From the IMG/VR virus record IMGVR_UViG_3300036857_000619, positions 1-64,000 of that record: 64,000 nucleotides of DNA. One strand, 5' to 3'. Each line of letters starts with the position of its first letter. Position 1 is the stretch's first letter. The notes under the pieces are model-generated. The model saw only the letters and a list, made by a program, of their open reading frames with translations, had not been told where the DNA came from and did not search any database. This document shows, one piece after another, positions 52,894 through 62,102 of the stretch. A program made the position numbers and the translations under genes. This DNA is from a virus.

Positions 52894-53954
52894 CAGTGCA
52901 CCGTCACTCCAGCCTCGAGCGCATTCAGGTCGGCTACCGTCCAGCCGGCGGTGGTGTCCGGGTTGGTCTGGTACTGCTGGCGGAAATATTGCGGGCTGAT
53001 TGCGAGCGCTTGCGCAGCGCCTTCGGCTGTCGTGGCGCCCGTCTTGAGCGTGGGCGCCACCGACATCGAGCCGACGTCGCTGGTCTGGGCGTAGGCGAGC
53101 GCCTCGACGGTGTTCACCGACCAGCCGCTGGCCGCCGAGGGGACGTCCTGCAACGTGTACAGATCGCGGTGGCCAGCGGTGGCGTCGTACACGAAGTCTG
53201 TCATGGACATGGGCACATCGTCGACCTGCGACCAGTTCGCGCCGCTGTCGGTCCCGCCCCGCAGCAGCTGCGTGCTGCTGCCAGCTCCACTCGGACTCAG
53301 CAGCACCACGCGGCCGTCACCCGGCCGCCCGTTGTTGACCGTCCCGTTGGTATCGTTGATCGCCAGGTCATCGAACGCGTAGTACGGGCCTCCAGAGAGC
53401 ATGGCAGCACCCGTCCCCACAAGAACATTGCCTATATTCAGAGCCGAAGTCTGTGTGTTATCGACGCCGACGAGGTTGAGTGTCTGGGCGCCGTCGAGCC
53501 AGACCTCAACCGTGCCGACGGTCAGCGACGTCATTTGCCAGCGCACTTCGAGTGTGTGCCACTGATCGGCGCTCATTTGCAGCGCACTGGTCCCGAGCAA
53601 GAAGACGGTCGACCGATAGGCGCGTAACAGCGAGTCGCTGGTGGTCCAGGTCACGCGGCCTTGCAACGAGCCAGCGTTGTCGGAGAAGCTGACCAGCGCG
53701 TTTTCGCTGTTCGGGTTCGCGTGCATGAGCACTCCCAGGCGAACCCACACATCCGTCAGCGGGTTGGGGAGAACCCAGTTGACATTGGCGATGTTGACAG
53801 CGCCGATCGCCATGAGCTTCAGACAGTGCGCACCTGGAGCACGTGGCGTTGGTCCGCTGGATACCACCGTCGCGACACCTGGCCCATTCACCGAGAGCAA
53901 GCCCGACTCGTTCGGGTCACCAGTCTCCCAGCCGCAGGTGAACAGCCGCGTCAT
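52893..53954 (-). CDS. Lectin-like tail protein, paralog 4
   Basis: 353 aa, ATG 53954. RLFTCGWETGDPNESGLLSV; VWVRLGVLMHANPNSENALV, VEVWLDGAQTLNLVGVDNTQ; conserved DSGANWSQVDDVPMSMTDFV, and end TNPDTTAGWTVADLNALEAG. Same family. Confidence 0.75.
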   Translation of the reverse strand: MTRLFTCGWETGDPNESGLLSVNGPGVATVVSSGPTPRAPGAHCLKLMAIGAVNIANVNWVLPNPLTDVWVRLGVLMHANPNSENALVSFSDNAGSLQGRVTWTTSDSLLRAYRSTVFLLGTSALQMSADQWHTLEVRWQMTSLTVGTVEVWLDGAQTLNLVGVDNTQTSALNIGNVLVGTGAAMLSGGPYYAFDDLAINDTNGTVNNGRPGDGRVVLLSPSGAGSSTQLLRGGTDSGANWSQVDDVPMSMTDFVYDATAGHRDLYTLQDVPSAASGWSVNTVEALAYAQTSDVGSMSVAPTLKTGATTAEGAAQALAISPQYFRQQYQTNPDTTAGWTVADLNALEAGVTVH

Positions 53955-54874
53955 TGGGTCGGCACCGCAAGCACGGGATAGTTGTTCGTGTTGGCCGTCG
54001 ACCCCCAGCCAAAGGGCGTGCGCACCTGTTGCGCGCTCACCGTATGGCGAGTGACCAGGACGAGAATGTAGTTTTCGGCGTTGTAGACCAGCCGCCCGTA
54101 AATCGGCGCCGGGAAGTCGTTCGCCGACGAGGCGTTCCACAAACTCATCGCAAAGCCCGCGGAAAAACACTTGCCGATACGACCCCGGATGCCCGCGGCG
54201 TCCTCGATCACCACGTATGGCCAGAGATAGTTGTTGCCGTCCACCAGACACGCGCGTTGCGGGTTGAGCCATGCCGCTCCTGCCTGTGACCCTCCGTTCG
54301 GCATGGACAGCGTGGCCAGCTTGGCGGTCACCCAGGAGGCAGTGTCGGCCCGATTGCGCGATACCCAGCAGGTGTCGACATCCATCTGGGTGGTCGCGGT
54401 CGGGTTGGCGATGAGCACGACGATGGGATTCGGCTCGCCCGCAAAGTAGGGCACCACATCGCCGAGAAAGAAAACCTGGCGCATGGACCCAAGTGACGCC
54501 GAATCCGCGTTCGTCTCGCCCGCACGCGGGCCTTCAATCGACATGAGCAAATGGTCCTGGCCGGCGCTGACCATCGCATGGATCGTGTCGGTGGTCGCAC
54601 CGGTCACCGAGTGCCAGCACAGATACCGCGTGAGCTTGTCGGTGCCGGAACCGGCGCTGTAGCTGCGGTAGACCCCCAGTTGCATGCGCTGCGCGGTCGC
54701 CGCCGCATCCGCCAGATCGACGTTCATCTGCGCCCCGCGCGAGGTCACGGCCTGCATGACGTTGCCCGTGCCGCCCGAGATGTTCGCCCAGTTGGAGGAG
54801 TTGAGAATGCGCGCCTTCATATCGGCGACGATGTTGGCCGGGGTCGAATTAAATTCTGCGAAGTAATTCGGCAT
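53951..54874 (-). CDS. Hypothetical structural protein
   Basis: 307 aa, AAGGAG before ATG. MPNYFAEFNSTPANIVADMK, LGVYRSYSAGSGTDKLTRYL, NPIVVLIANPTATTQMDVDT; not homologous to the lectin set by eye. A phage 'GTDKL' style surface protein; role unknown. Confidence 0.65.
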   Translation of the reverse strand: MPNYFAEFNSTPANIVADMKARILNSSNWANISGGTGNVMQAVTSRGAQMNVDLADAAATAQRMQLGVYRSYSAGSGTDKLTRYLCWHSVTGATTDTIHAMVSAGQDHLLMSIEGPRAGETNADSASLGSMRQVFFLGDVVPYFAGEPNPIVVLIANPTATTQMDVDTCWVSRNRADTASWVTAKLATLSMPNGGSQAGAAWLNPQRACLVDGNNYLWPYVVIEDAAGIRGRIGKCFSAGFAMSLWNASSANDFPAPIYGRLVYNAENYILVLVTRHTVSAQQVRTPFGWGSTANTNNYPVLAVPTQ

Positions 54875-54883
54875 GCGGTCTCC

Positions 54884-55606
54884 TTACGCCACCACGCCCG
54901 CGTCGGCGGTATTGCTGTCGCGCCCCTTGTAGACAAACGCCGCCACCGGCGTCGGCGATGCGGGAAAATGGCTCAGATTGACGATCAACCCCAGCCAGGC
55001 CGCCGACGTGATCGTCCACTGCAGTCGCGACAGATTCGCCGCGGTGGCCGAGGCGTACGCCACGGCCGTTCTGATCGTCGTGCTCGAGCCGCTTTCGCCG
55101 TTGTTGACGAAGGTGTTGCCCGTCGACGCGCGAGCCGTCGAGGCGGTGTTGTTGGCCCAGGTGGTGGCCGCGATCACCAGATCGCCGACCGCCGGCGTGA
55201 TCGTCCCACTATCCGCGGTCACGCTCGTGCCGGACGTGGGCGTCCCGGCGGTGGCCGTCGGGGCTCCCTGCGACAGATCGGAGTCCACCCAGACGCAGCT
55301 GACGCCCGAGGCCGCCGTTCCGCCGCCGGTGAAATTGACCGTGTAGGAGGTCGGCGCGCCACCGCTGAAGTTGTAGGCAATCCAGATTTCGAGCGCCCGC
55401 GCGCCGCTAGTCGTAAACGCCAGACGCGTCGTCGTCGCGGTGCCGCTGGGAAAGGTGATGCTGGTGACCGCACCGGCCGTCGGCAGCGCGATGGTGAAGA
55501 TCAACAGCGTGGTCAACGGCGAGGGCGGCGTTAGCCCTCCGGCGGCGACGGCCACGCCCGTGGCGGCGGCACCTCCGGTTTGCGAACCGAGTTGGACCGC
55601 GGGCAT
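54884..55606 (-). CDS. Thr/Ser/Ala-rich beta protein
   Basis: 240 aa. Composition dominated by Ala, Thr, Ser, Gly with repeated strands (TSITFPSGTATTTRLAFTTS, LEIWIAYNFSGGAPTSYTVN, GDLVIAATTWANNTASTARA). The pattern is typical of phage surface or capsid-decorating beta proteins. Weak SD. Confidence 0.65.
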   Translation of the reverse strand: MPAVQLGSQTGGAAATGVAVAAGGLTPPSPLTTLLIFTIALPTAGAVTSITFPSGTATTTRLAFTTSGARALEIWIAYNFSGGAPTSYTVNFTGGGTAASGVSCVWVDSDLSQGAPTATAGTPTSGTSVTADSGTITPAVGDLVIAATTWANNTASTARASTGNTFVNNGESGSSTTIRTAVAYASATAANLSRLQWTITSAAWLGLIVNLSHFPASPTPVAAFVYKGRDSNTADAGVVA

Positions 55607-55640
55607 CAGCGCGTCTGCACCTTCACCATGTACAGCACCA

Positions 55641-56696
55641 CTACCGAACAGTCACACCGCCTTCAAGCGCATCGACGGCAGCCTGAGTCCACGCGGCACC
55701 GGTGTTTGGGTCAATCTCCCAGCGCGCGCCGATGTACGCCGGGCTGGTGCTCAAGTTTTGCGCAGTTGCTTCATCGATCGTCGAACCACTTTTCATCGTG
55801 AGCCCAAACGCGCCCACACCCGGAGCGGCGTTCTGCGCAAACGCCACGGCTTCGATCACATTGATGGGGCCGACACCGCTAGCAGGGGTATCGTTCATCG
55901 TGTAGAGATCGCGATCAGCCACCACGCCGGAACTGACGTACTGCGCCATCGACGGCGGCAGCTCGTTTTCCTGACTCCAGTTCGCACCCGTATCGGTCCC
56001 ACCCCGACTCAAGGTCGTAACCGAACCCGCACCATTGGGCACCAGCAGCACGATGCGCCCGTCACCGGGTCTGCCGTTATTGACCGTGCCGTTGGTGTCG
56101 TTGATGGCGATGTCATCAAACCCGTGGTAAACCGAGCCTCCAGTCCCAGGATTACCCAAGCCCCCAAGTTTGAGGCCAGCTAGATTGAGCGTGGCTGTCG
56201 CGGAATTGTCGCCGCTAAAGTTGACGACCCGCGCCCCATCGAGCCAAAGCTCCGTGGTGCCGGTGCTCGTCGTGAGTAATTGCGTACGCCACTCGATCAG
56301 GTGCCAGGTATCGATGGGAAAGCTGACGGTAGACGTTCCCAGCAGTGCAGGGCCGTACACACGCAGCAACCCGTCTGGCGGGTTATAGCTCAGGTATGTC
56401 TGGACCGCAGCACTGGCATCGGTCAGTTGCGCGAATGGGTACTCTGACAGGGTGCCTGTGGATGGATGTGTGAGAAACGCGAAGCGAACCCAGAGTTCTG
56501 TCCGTGCAGGCAGCACAAAGTTCTTGTAGCCAGTGTTCCCGATAGTGGTCGCCGCGGCTACTTTCAGGCAGTACGCACCGGATCGAGGCGACGGCGTGTT
56601 TGAGACCACCGTCGACGTAGCGTTGGAGTTGTTGACGGTGATCCCCGCTTCATTCACGTCCCCGGTCTCGTAGCCCGTCGTCAGCAGTCTGGCCAT
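55641..56696 (-). CDS. Lectin-like tail protein, paralog 5
   Basis: 351 aa, ATG 56696. RLLTTGYETGDVNEAGITVN; AQLTDASAAVQTYLSYNPPD, WLDGARVVNFSGDNSATATL; conserved GDGRIVLLVPNGAGSVTTLS, DPNTGAAWTQAAVDALEGGV. Separated from paralogs 1-4 by the two unrelated genes. Confidence 0.75.
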   Translation of the reverse strand: MARLLTTGYETGDVNEAGITVNNSNATSTVVSNTPSPRSGAYCLKVAAATTIGNTGYKNFVLPARTELWVRFAFLTHPSTGTLSEYPFAQLTDASAAVQTYLSYNPPDGLLRVYGPALLGTSTVSFPIDTWHLIEWRTQLLTTSTGTTELWLDGARVVNFSGDNSATATLNLAGLKLGGLGNPGTGGSVYHGFDDIAINDTNGTVNNGRPGDGRIVLLVPNGAGSVTTLSRGGTDTGANWSQENELPPSMAQYVSSGVVADRDLYTMNDTPASGVGPINVIEAVAFAQNAAPGVGAFGLTMKSGSTIDEATAQNLSTSPAYIGARWEIDPNTGAAWTQAAVDALEGGVTVR

Positions 56697-58027
56697 CAGT
56701 TGCTCACCCGGTAACCGAACGTGTCGGTCGTGAAGTCACTCGCCAGCCAGCCGCGATGGGCAAACGGATTGCGCTCGAGCGTGGCCGTGGTCAACGCCCA
56801 GCCAGCGTTGAGCGGGCCGTACGTCACCCAGGACGGAACTTCAATGGGCTTCCCTGGCTGGTCAATCGTCAACGTTGGTCCGAGCGCCTGCACGGCTGCC
56901 TCGCCAATCACCGTCTCCAGCGTGGAGTTGATCGTGCCCAGGCGTTTCGTGACGGCAGCGAACTGGACGGCGATGATCCGCCCGTGCGCTGTCAGCGCCT
57001 CCATCGTGTATTGATCCGTAGCCCCGAAGGTGCTGCTCGCCACGTTGGTCGCGTCGTCATCGCTTGTTACGTCAGCCACGTCCTGCCAGTTCTGAGTTGT
57101 CGGCGGCATGGGCGCAAACTGCGTGCGTGGTCCGGCTCCAGTAGGCCGCAGGGTGGTCGTCTTGACCACGCCCAGGAAGTCCGTCACATCTCCAGCCTGC
57201 GTATCAGCGATATACACATCGTCGTAGTCGTAGCACCATTCCCAGATGTCGAGGTCCCCTCCGCCAAGTCCCCAGGTGACGGCCCCGCGACCACCGATCG
57301 CGCCCAGATAGACCCACGGATAGCCGAAGCCGTAGCGGTTCGTTTCCAGTCCACTCTCGTTCAGGATTTCTTCGCCGTCCTGGCGAATCACGATGGTCCC
57401 GTCGGTGGAGATCCTGAATTCCAGGTACGACCAGATGCCTTCGCGCATGACCGGGCGCCTGGTGCGGGCGATCTCCTCACAGAAACGGTCCGCTGCATGT
57501 TGGACGTCGATGGCCAGGAAGTTGCCGCGTGTGATGCGAAATCCCAGATTCAACCGCAGATAGGTGTTCGGTGGATACGGACCACCCAACCCGAATTCCC
57601 ACCTGCTGTCGAAAAAATCCCACGTCTCCGGTCGGCCCAGGCTCAGAAAGTGCATGTCGAAGGAAGAATTCGGATTCCCCAGATAGACGAACACCCCCAG
57701 CGGATGTCCCGCTGTTCGTCTCCAACGCAACGCCATACCGATGACGAGGGTGGTGGCACCTGGCGTCGGGTGGCCGACGAGATAGTACGCCGCACCCCAT
57801 GATTGGTAGTGCATCCGCAGATAATTGCCGTCGCCTGTCCAGCCTGTTGGCCCGACGATGGTCTCTGGTGGAAACGGACCACCTGGCGGAAGCGGGTAAC
57901 CAACTCCGCCCCGGTTGTTACCCGGAATCGAATTCCAATCGTACGTACCCCACTTGGCTACCAGCGCGGTTGGGTCAGCGTTGGTAGCCGTGTACGTGTC
58001 GAAGGAGTCGAAGAAGAGCAGCGTCAC
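56696..58027 (-). CDS. Lectin-like tail protein, paralog 6 (long form)
   Basis: 443 aa, GTGA start at 58027. LFFDSFDTYTATNADPTALV start, then a longer jelly roll (LVIGMALRWRRTAGHPLGVF, LEFRISTDGTIVIRQDGEEI, YDYDDVYIADTQAGDV) and a shared C-terminal module (TQNWQDVADV, DQYTMEALTA, FGYRVSN). Same architecture, different loop set. Confidence 0.75.
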   Translation of the reverse strand: MTLLFFDSFDTYTATNADPTALVAKWGTYDWNSIPGNNRGGVGYPLPPGGPFPPETIVGPTGWTGDGNYLRMHYQSWGAAYYLVGHPTPGATTLVIGMALRWRRTAGHPLGVFVYLGNPNSSFDMHFLSLGRPETWDFFDSRWEFGLGGPYPPNTYLRLNLGFRITRGNFLAIDVQHAADRFCEEIARTRRPVMREGIWSYLEFRISTDGTIVIRQDGEEILNESGLETNRYGFGYPWVYLGAIGGRGAVTWGLGGGDLDIWEWCYDYDDVYIADTQAGDVTDFLGVVKTTTLRPTGAGPRTQFAPMPPTTQNWQDVADVTSDDDATNVASSTFGATDQYTMEALTAHGRIIAVQFAAVTKRLGTINSTLETVIGEAAVQALGPTLTIDQPGKPIEVPSWVTYGPLNAGWALTTATLERNPFAHRGWLASDFTTDTFGYRVSN

Positions 58028-59379
58028 GTGCTCGCCATCCCGTGTTCGGCGTCGGGGGCGTTGAAGTCGTCGGCAACCCACGGCACGCCCGTCAATGGAT
58101 TCAGACCGTAGGGCACCGAATACACCGTGTAGTTGGCGGGCGATGGTCTGACCGACTGCCCGACGAGCTGCCCGGCCCGACGCGTCACGGTCGCGAGCTT
58201 GAAGCTGGTTCCGCTCACATTTTTGGTCGTGTAGACGTACTGCGCACCGAGAATGCGCCGCGGCACGTGCTCCATCGGATAGGTGTCGATCAACCCCGTC
58301 TCCCTGGCGGACACCAGCCCGTTGTCGAAGTCTGGCGTGGGTCGATCACTGACCAGTTGCCAGTTCGCGCCGTCCGGCTGGGGTGTCCAGCCCGTGGTCG
58401 TACCTACCGCACGGGGCCGGATCGCGGTGACCTGAACATCTCCCAGGAACGACACCGGGTCCGGCTCAATCGTATCCAGCATGTACACATCGTCGTAGTC
58501 GTACCGAAAGTTGAACAGAAACGGCCAACTGCTCTGACCACCGATCTTGCCCAGATAAATCGTGTCGTACTGGTTGCCCACGTCGCCTTCCCAGGAGCCG
58601 TAGAGTCTGCCATCGCGCTGCACGGTCATTCTTCCGTTGCCGATACGGAACTCCCAGTAGTGCCACTCGCCAGGCAACGCGGTGTCGGGCGGACCGTTGC
58701 CAAGCTGATTGCCCCACACCGCTTCCTCGAACCCCGACGTGGGCAATCCAGGGCCGTTCGGCTCGAAATGCAGTCCTTCAAACACGACACCGAGCCCGGT
58801 GGAGCCCTGGGCTTCGTCGTAGCTGAATGTCGTGTAGCCCGTGCCGTACGGGTGCCACAGGGCGACAATCGCGGCGTACATCGCTTTGACCGCCTCGCCC
58901 AGACCGATCAGGCCACCATGACCGGGCGGCGGCGGGATGTACACCCGATCCCGTCGGCCGATGCCGATGACCTCGTTGTGGTAGCCAATCAGCGCGCTGG
59001 CCTGGCAGATCCCACGCCGACTGAGGCCCATGAAGTCCCACCCGTAAATGGCTGGCGGGCTTGTCCCAAGCGCCCCGCCGACATCACTGACGTTGACATA
59101 CGGGCGCATGGCGAAACCGACGATCACTTCGTCCTTCGGTTGGGCCAGGTATTTTCCGAGAAAGTTGTACTGGCCGAACTGGTCGTGATAGTTCAGCTCG
59201 AGATAACCCAGACCGTTTCGGCCACCCGTGGCGTGCGTGCGCACTTGTGGTAAATCGCCCCGGCCAGCGAACTGCATGATGCCCCACTTGCTGGCAAGCG
59301 GCCACGCGTTCAGGTTCTCCGGATCGAGCGACAGGTCCATCGTGTAATGGTCGAACGAGTCGGTGAACAGCAAGCTCAC
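58024..59379 (-). CDS. Lectin-like tail protein, paralog 7 (long form)
   Basis: 451 aa, GTGA start at 59379. LLFTDSFDHYTMDLSLDPEN, EVIVGFAMRPYVNVSDVGGA, YWEFRIGNGRMTVQRDGRLY, YDYDDVYMLDTIEPDPVSFL; C-terminus VTRRAGQLVGQSVRPSPANY. Closest to paralog 6. Confidence 0.75.
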   Translation of the reverse strand: MSLLFTDSFDHYTMDLSLDPENLNAWPLASKWGIMQFAGRGDLPQVRTHATGGRNGLGYLELNYHDQFGQYNFLGKYLAQPKDEVIVGFAMRPYVNVSDVGGALGTSPPAIYGWDFMGLSRRGICQASALIGYHNEVIGIGRRDRVYIPPPPGHGGLIGLGEAVKAMYAAIVALWHPYGTGYTTFSYDEAQGSTGLGVVFEGLHFEPNGPGLPTSGFEEAVWGNQLGNGPPDTALPGEWHYWEFRIGNGRMTVQRDGRLYGSWEGDVGNQYDTIYLGKIGGQSSWPFLFNFRYDYDDVYMLDTIEPDPVSFLGDVQVTAIRPRAVGTTTGWTPQPDGANWQLVSDRPTPDFDNGLVSARETGLIDTYPMEHVPRRILGAQYVYTTKNVSGTSFKLATVTRRAGQLVGQSVRPSPANYTVYSVPYGLNPLTGVPWVADDFNAPDAEHGMAST

Positions 59380-59903
59380 GTCGGCTGCCCTCGCATCCGG
59401 AGCAGTTGCTCCTGGTCGCCGACCGCGATCGGCTGCACGGTGAGCTGCGGCTGCTCCTTCATGTACAGCACCAGCGTCAACTGCTCGACCACGGCGGCGT
59501 CGCGAGGCTGGATCAGAATGGCGTCGCGGCGGTTGAGCTGGAGCGGTCCATTCCAGCTGGAGAGATCCGTGGAGTTGATGTTCGTCGTGCCTGGCAGATA
59601 CGGCGCCGGGCCATCGCCGATCATGTCGCGCCACACCCGCGGCGTCTGCCAGTCCGACCAGGACAGCGCGAAGCGAACCTCGCCGGGCACCGTCGAGTCG
59701 ATCGACCATTCCACCAGCACGCACGGTTTGGTCACCACCAGAATCGCCTGTTCGTCGCCGGTGAAGAAGTAGCCTGGCGCGCCGAATTGCTGCTCCAGAC
59801 CGTGCGCGTCGGCGGGCATGGGCGGGCTGTTCGGCCGCGTGCGGGCAAGAAAGCTCTCTGCGGCACGCTGCAGATCGCGATCAGGCAGGATTTGCTGGGG
59901 CAC
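59376..59903 (-). CDS. Hypothetical tail protein
   Basis: 175 aa, GTG 59903 near GGAGG, overlapping the hub gene end. LVEWSIDSTVPGEVRFALSW, DMIGDGPAPYLPGTTNINST, QPRDAAVVEQLTLVLYMKEQ: beta-rich. Between hub and lectin genes, so perhaps an adaptor. Confidence 0.6.
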   Translation of the reverse strand: MPQQILPDRDLQRAAESFLARTRPNSPPMPADAHGLEQQFGAPGYFFTGDEQAILVVTKPCVLVEWSIDSTVPGEVRFALSWSDWQTPRVWRDMIGDGPAPYLPGTTNINSTDLSSWNGPLQLNRRDAILIQPRDAAVVEQLTLVLYMKEQPQLTVQPIAVGDQEQLLRMRGQPT

Positions 59904-61593
59904 CGGACCTCCGCATTTGGGTGGGAATGATGGGATTGCCGTTCTGATCGAGCTCCAGACCACCGCCCAGGTACGTCGGCGTCTGGGTCAGCACCGGCGC
60001 GCCGGCGCGGACTTCGAGCTCGAAGTCGTTACCCTGGCACCACAAGGGCTCGCCGGTGCCCAGCCGGTCGGGGAGGCCCGCCGGCCCCTGGACGAGATGG
60101 ATCTGGCCGGGCGCGATCAGCGTGTCCTGCGCGGTGGTGAGCGAGCCGGTGACCGTCTCGCGCGCGATCTCGAGCAGCCGCGCCTTTGCGACCGTCTCGC
60201 AATCCATGCCGAAGCGCTGGGTGGGATCAATGTCCTGGGGCGGCCCGTTCAGCGTGAAGCCGGCATTGATGGCCTTGGCGTCCGAGCCGTCCTGGCCCCG
60301 GTCGACCGTCCAGCTGCTGCCAGCGACGTCAGTCACCAGCATCGACTCGGCCGTCTCCGCGCAAAAAAGCGTGAAGGGCGGGTCCGGGAAGCGGTCCATG
60401 CTGTCGGGGGTGATCGACGTGGCGTCCGCGGTGGCGGCGGCCGCCGCCTTGGCCGAGACCGAGCGCTGGGTGTAGCTGAGTTGCCCGCTCACGCTCATCC
60501 AGTCGATCCAGTCGCTCGAGGGCGGCGACGGATCGTAGTGGTAGGTCGTGGGCCCTGGTGGCCCGATCGGCATGAAGATCGGGATGTTCGTCGCGGCCTC
60601 CCAGTGCATCTGGAAGGGCCCCAGCTCGGTGCCCATCACCAGCGTGCGATTGCCGAGCGGATAGTCGCGCTGGAAACTCGCCGACAGGATGTTCGGCGTG
60701 CCGGGCGCGGGCGGAAACTGGTTGCCATCGGCGTCGCGGATCTCCGTCGAGCCGCCCTCGGTGAAGATGATGTCGGTGCCGTCGAGGTCCTGCGAGTACG
60801 GGCCGCTCGGGTGACCGCCGACGAGTTTGACCACGACGTCGCCCGACGGCATCTCGAACAGGCGGAAGAAGCCGATGCGATTCGGCGGCCCGAGATCGTA
60901 CAGCGCTTCGATCTGGGAGTATTTCTGGAGATAACTGAGCGCGGACTCACCCGCGCGGCGGTAGGCGTTTTCGACGTTGACGTCCCCACCCGCAGACAGG
61001 CCGCCGGTGCCGGAGTGCCAGATGAAGCGCAACCCGACCGGATCGGCGATGCCGAAGCCATAAACGCGGCCCGTGGACTGGAGGTTGGCCAGCGTGTGCG
61101 GCACGTTCGCCCGCAGCAGCACCGCGTGGGCGATCTCCGTGTACGTCGCGCAACCGGCGAAGTGGCCAGAGCTGGGCACCAGGTCCTGGACGCGCAGACC
61201 CCCGATCCCGATCGAGTAGGTGGTGTTGCCGAAGGTCAGATTGGGGATCGTCCGTCCGGGGATGCTGGTGCTCTCCTGCCAGTTGATGTATTCGTCGGCT
61301 CGCGACAGCTCGCCGACGCAGTCCATGACGACGTTGCGCGGCAAGAGGTCGTAGTGCGCCTTGCGGCGGCGGCCCTTGAAGCGCGTGATGAGCCCATTAC
61401 CCCCGTCAGCTACGGCGACACCGCACTTGATCTCGACCGGAGAGTCGTACGTGCCGTAGGCGTAGGGCGCGACGATGGTGGCGCGCGCGACGGCGTCCGT
61501 CAGTGAGTGGCTGGCGCGAAACGCCAGGAAGTCGTGCACAGTCTGATTGCCGACGGTCAACTGCGCCTGGATCTGGCGGCGCACGATCGGCAT
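59881..61593 (-). CDS. Probable tail hub / baseplate protein (gpD-like)
   Basis: 570 aa, TGATG start at 61593. RRQIQAQLTVGNQTVHDFLA, FRASHSLTDAVARATIVAPY then GGHPSGPYSQDLDGTDIIFT; late part AKARLLEIARETVTGSLTTA, QDTLIAPGQIHLVQGPAGLP resembles the duplicated beta domains of phage late-control/hub proteins. Position directly after the small tail protein and the tape measure supports a hub. Moderate confidence in the exact family. Confidence 0.55.
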   Translation of the reverse strand: MPIVRRQIQAQLTVGNQTVHDFLAFRASHSLTDAVARATIVAPYAYGTYDSPVEIKCGVAVADGGNGLITRFKGRRRKAHYDLLPRNVVMDCVGELSRADEYINWQESTSIPGRTIPNLTFGNTTYSIGIGGLRVQDLVPSSGHFAGCATYTEIAHAVLLRANVPHTLANLQSTGRVYGFGIADPVGLRFIWHSGTGGLSAGGDVNVENAYRRAGESALSYLQKYSQIEALYDLGPPNRIGFFRLFEMPSGDVVVKLVGGHPSGPYSQDLDGTDIIFTEGGSTEIRDADGNQFPPAPGTPNILSASFQRDYPLGNRTLVMGTELGPFQMHWEAATNIPIFMPIGPPGPTTYHYDPSPPSSDWIDWMSVSGQLSYTQRSVSAKAAAAATADATSITPDSMDRFPDPPFTLFCAETAESMLVTDVAGSSWTVDRGQDGSDAKAINAGFTLNGPPQDIDPTQRFGMDCETVAKARLLEIARETVTGSLTTAQDTLIAPGQIHLVQGPAGLPDRLGTGEPLWCQGNDFELEVRAGAPVLTQTPTYLGGGLELDQNGNPIIPTQMRRSGAPANPA

Positions 61594-62102
61594 CAGGGAC
61601 CTATTCCATTCGGCGACGGAGCGCCCGTCTCCTCGTGCGTCTGGGCGGTCTTCGCGGTCCCACCGATCGCCCCGTCTGGGGCACTGGCGGGATCGACCAG
61701 CAGGAGGAAGTCGGCTTCCGCCTTGTGGACCGCCATCGGCAGCGCCTCGTTGCGGCTCAGGCTGACCAGGATGGCCGTGTAGGTGACTGGCTCCGTGATG
61801 ACAGGCCGGTTGGCGATGCCAGAGCGGACCTGCAGGCTCATGTTGAGCGGACCACTGGGGTCCGGCCCCCAGTGATCGACATACACGACACCGCCCACGC
61901 TCGGATCGCCAGCCACGCGCACGGAGCATGGGCGCACGTAGCTGAACAGCGCGTCGAGCTCGACGATGTCGTACACGAGGATGGATCCCGACAGGTGCAG
62001 GGCGCCGTCCTGGATGGTGCGTTTCGGGTTGCCGTATTCCCAGTCGAAGCCCGTGCCGCGGAAACTTGAGACCGGGGAGTAGTAGGGCGAGGGCATCGTC
62101 AT
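61593..62102 (-). CDS. Probable distal-tail (Dit-like) protein
   Basis: 169 aa, ATGA start 62102. MPSPYYSPVSSFRGTGFDWE, LHLSGSILVYDIVELDALFS, HWGPDPSGPLNMSLQVRSGI. Between tape measure and hub, the usual place of the distal tail protein. Identity by position more than sequence. Confidence 0.5.
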   Translation of the reverse strand: MTMPSPYYSPVSSFRGTGFDWEYGNPKRTIQDGALHLSGSILVYDIVELDALFSYVRPCSVRVAGDPSVGGVVYVDHWGPDPSGPLNMSLQVRSGIANRPVITEPVTYTAILVSLSRNEALPMAVHKAEADFLLLVDPASAPDGAIGGTAKTAQTHEETGAPSPNGIGP

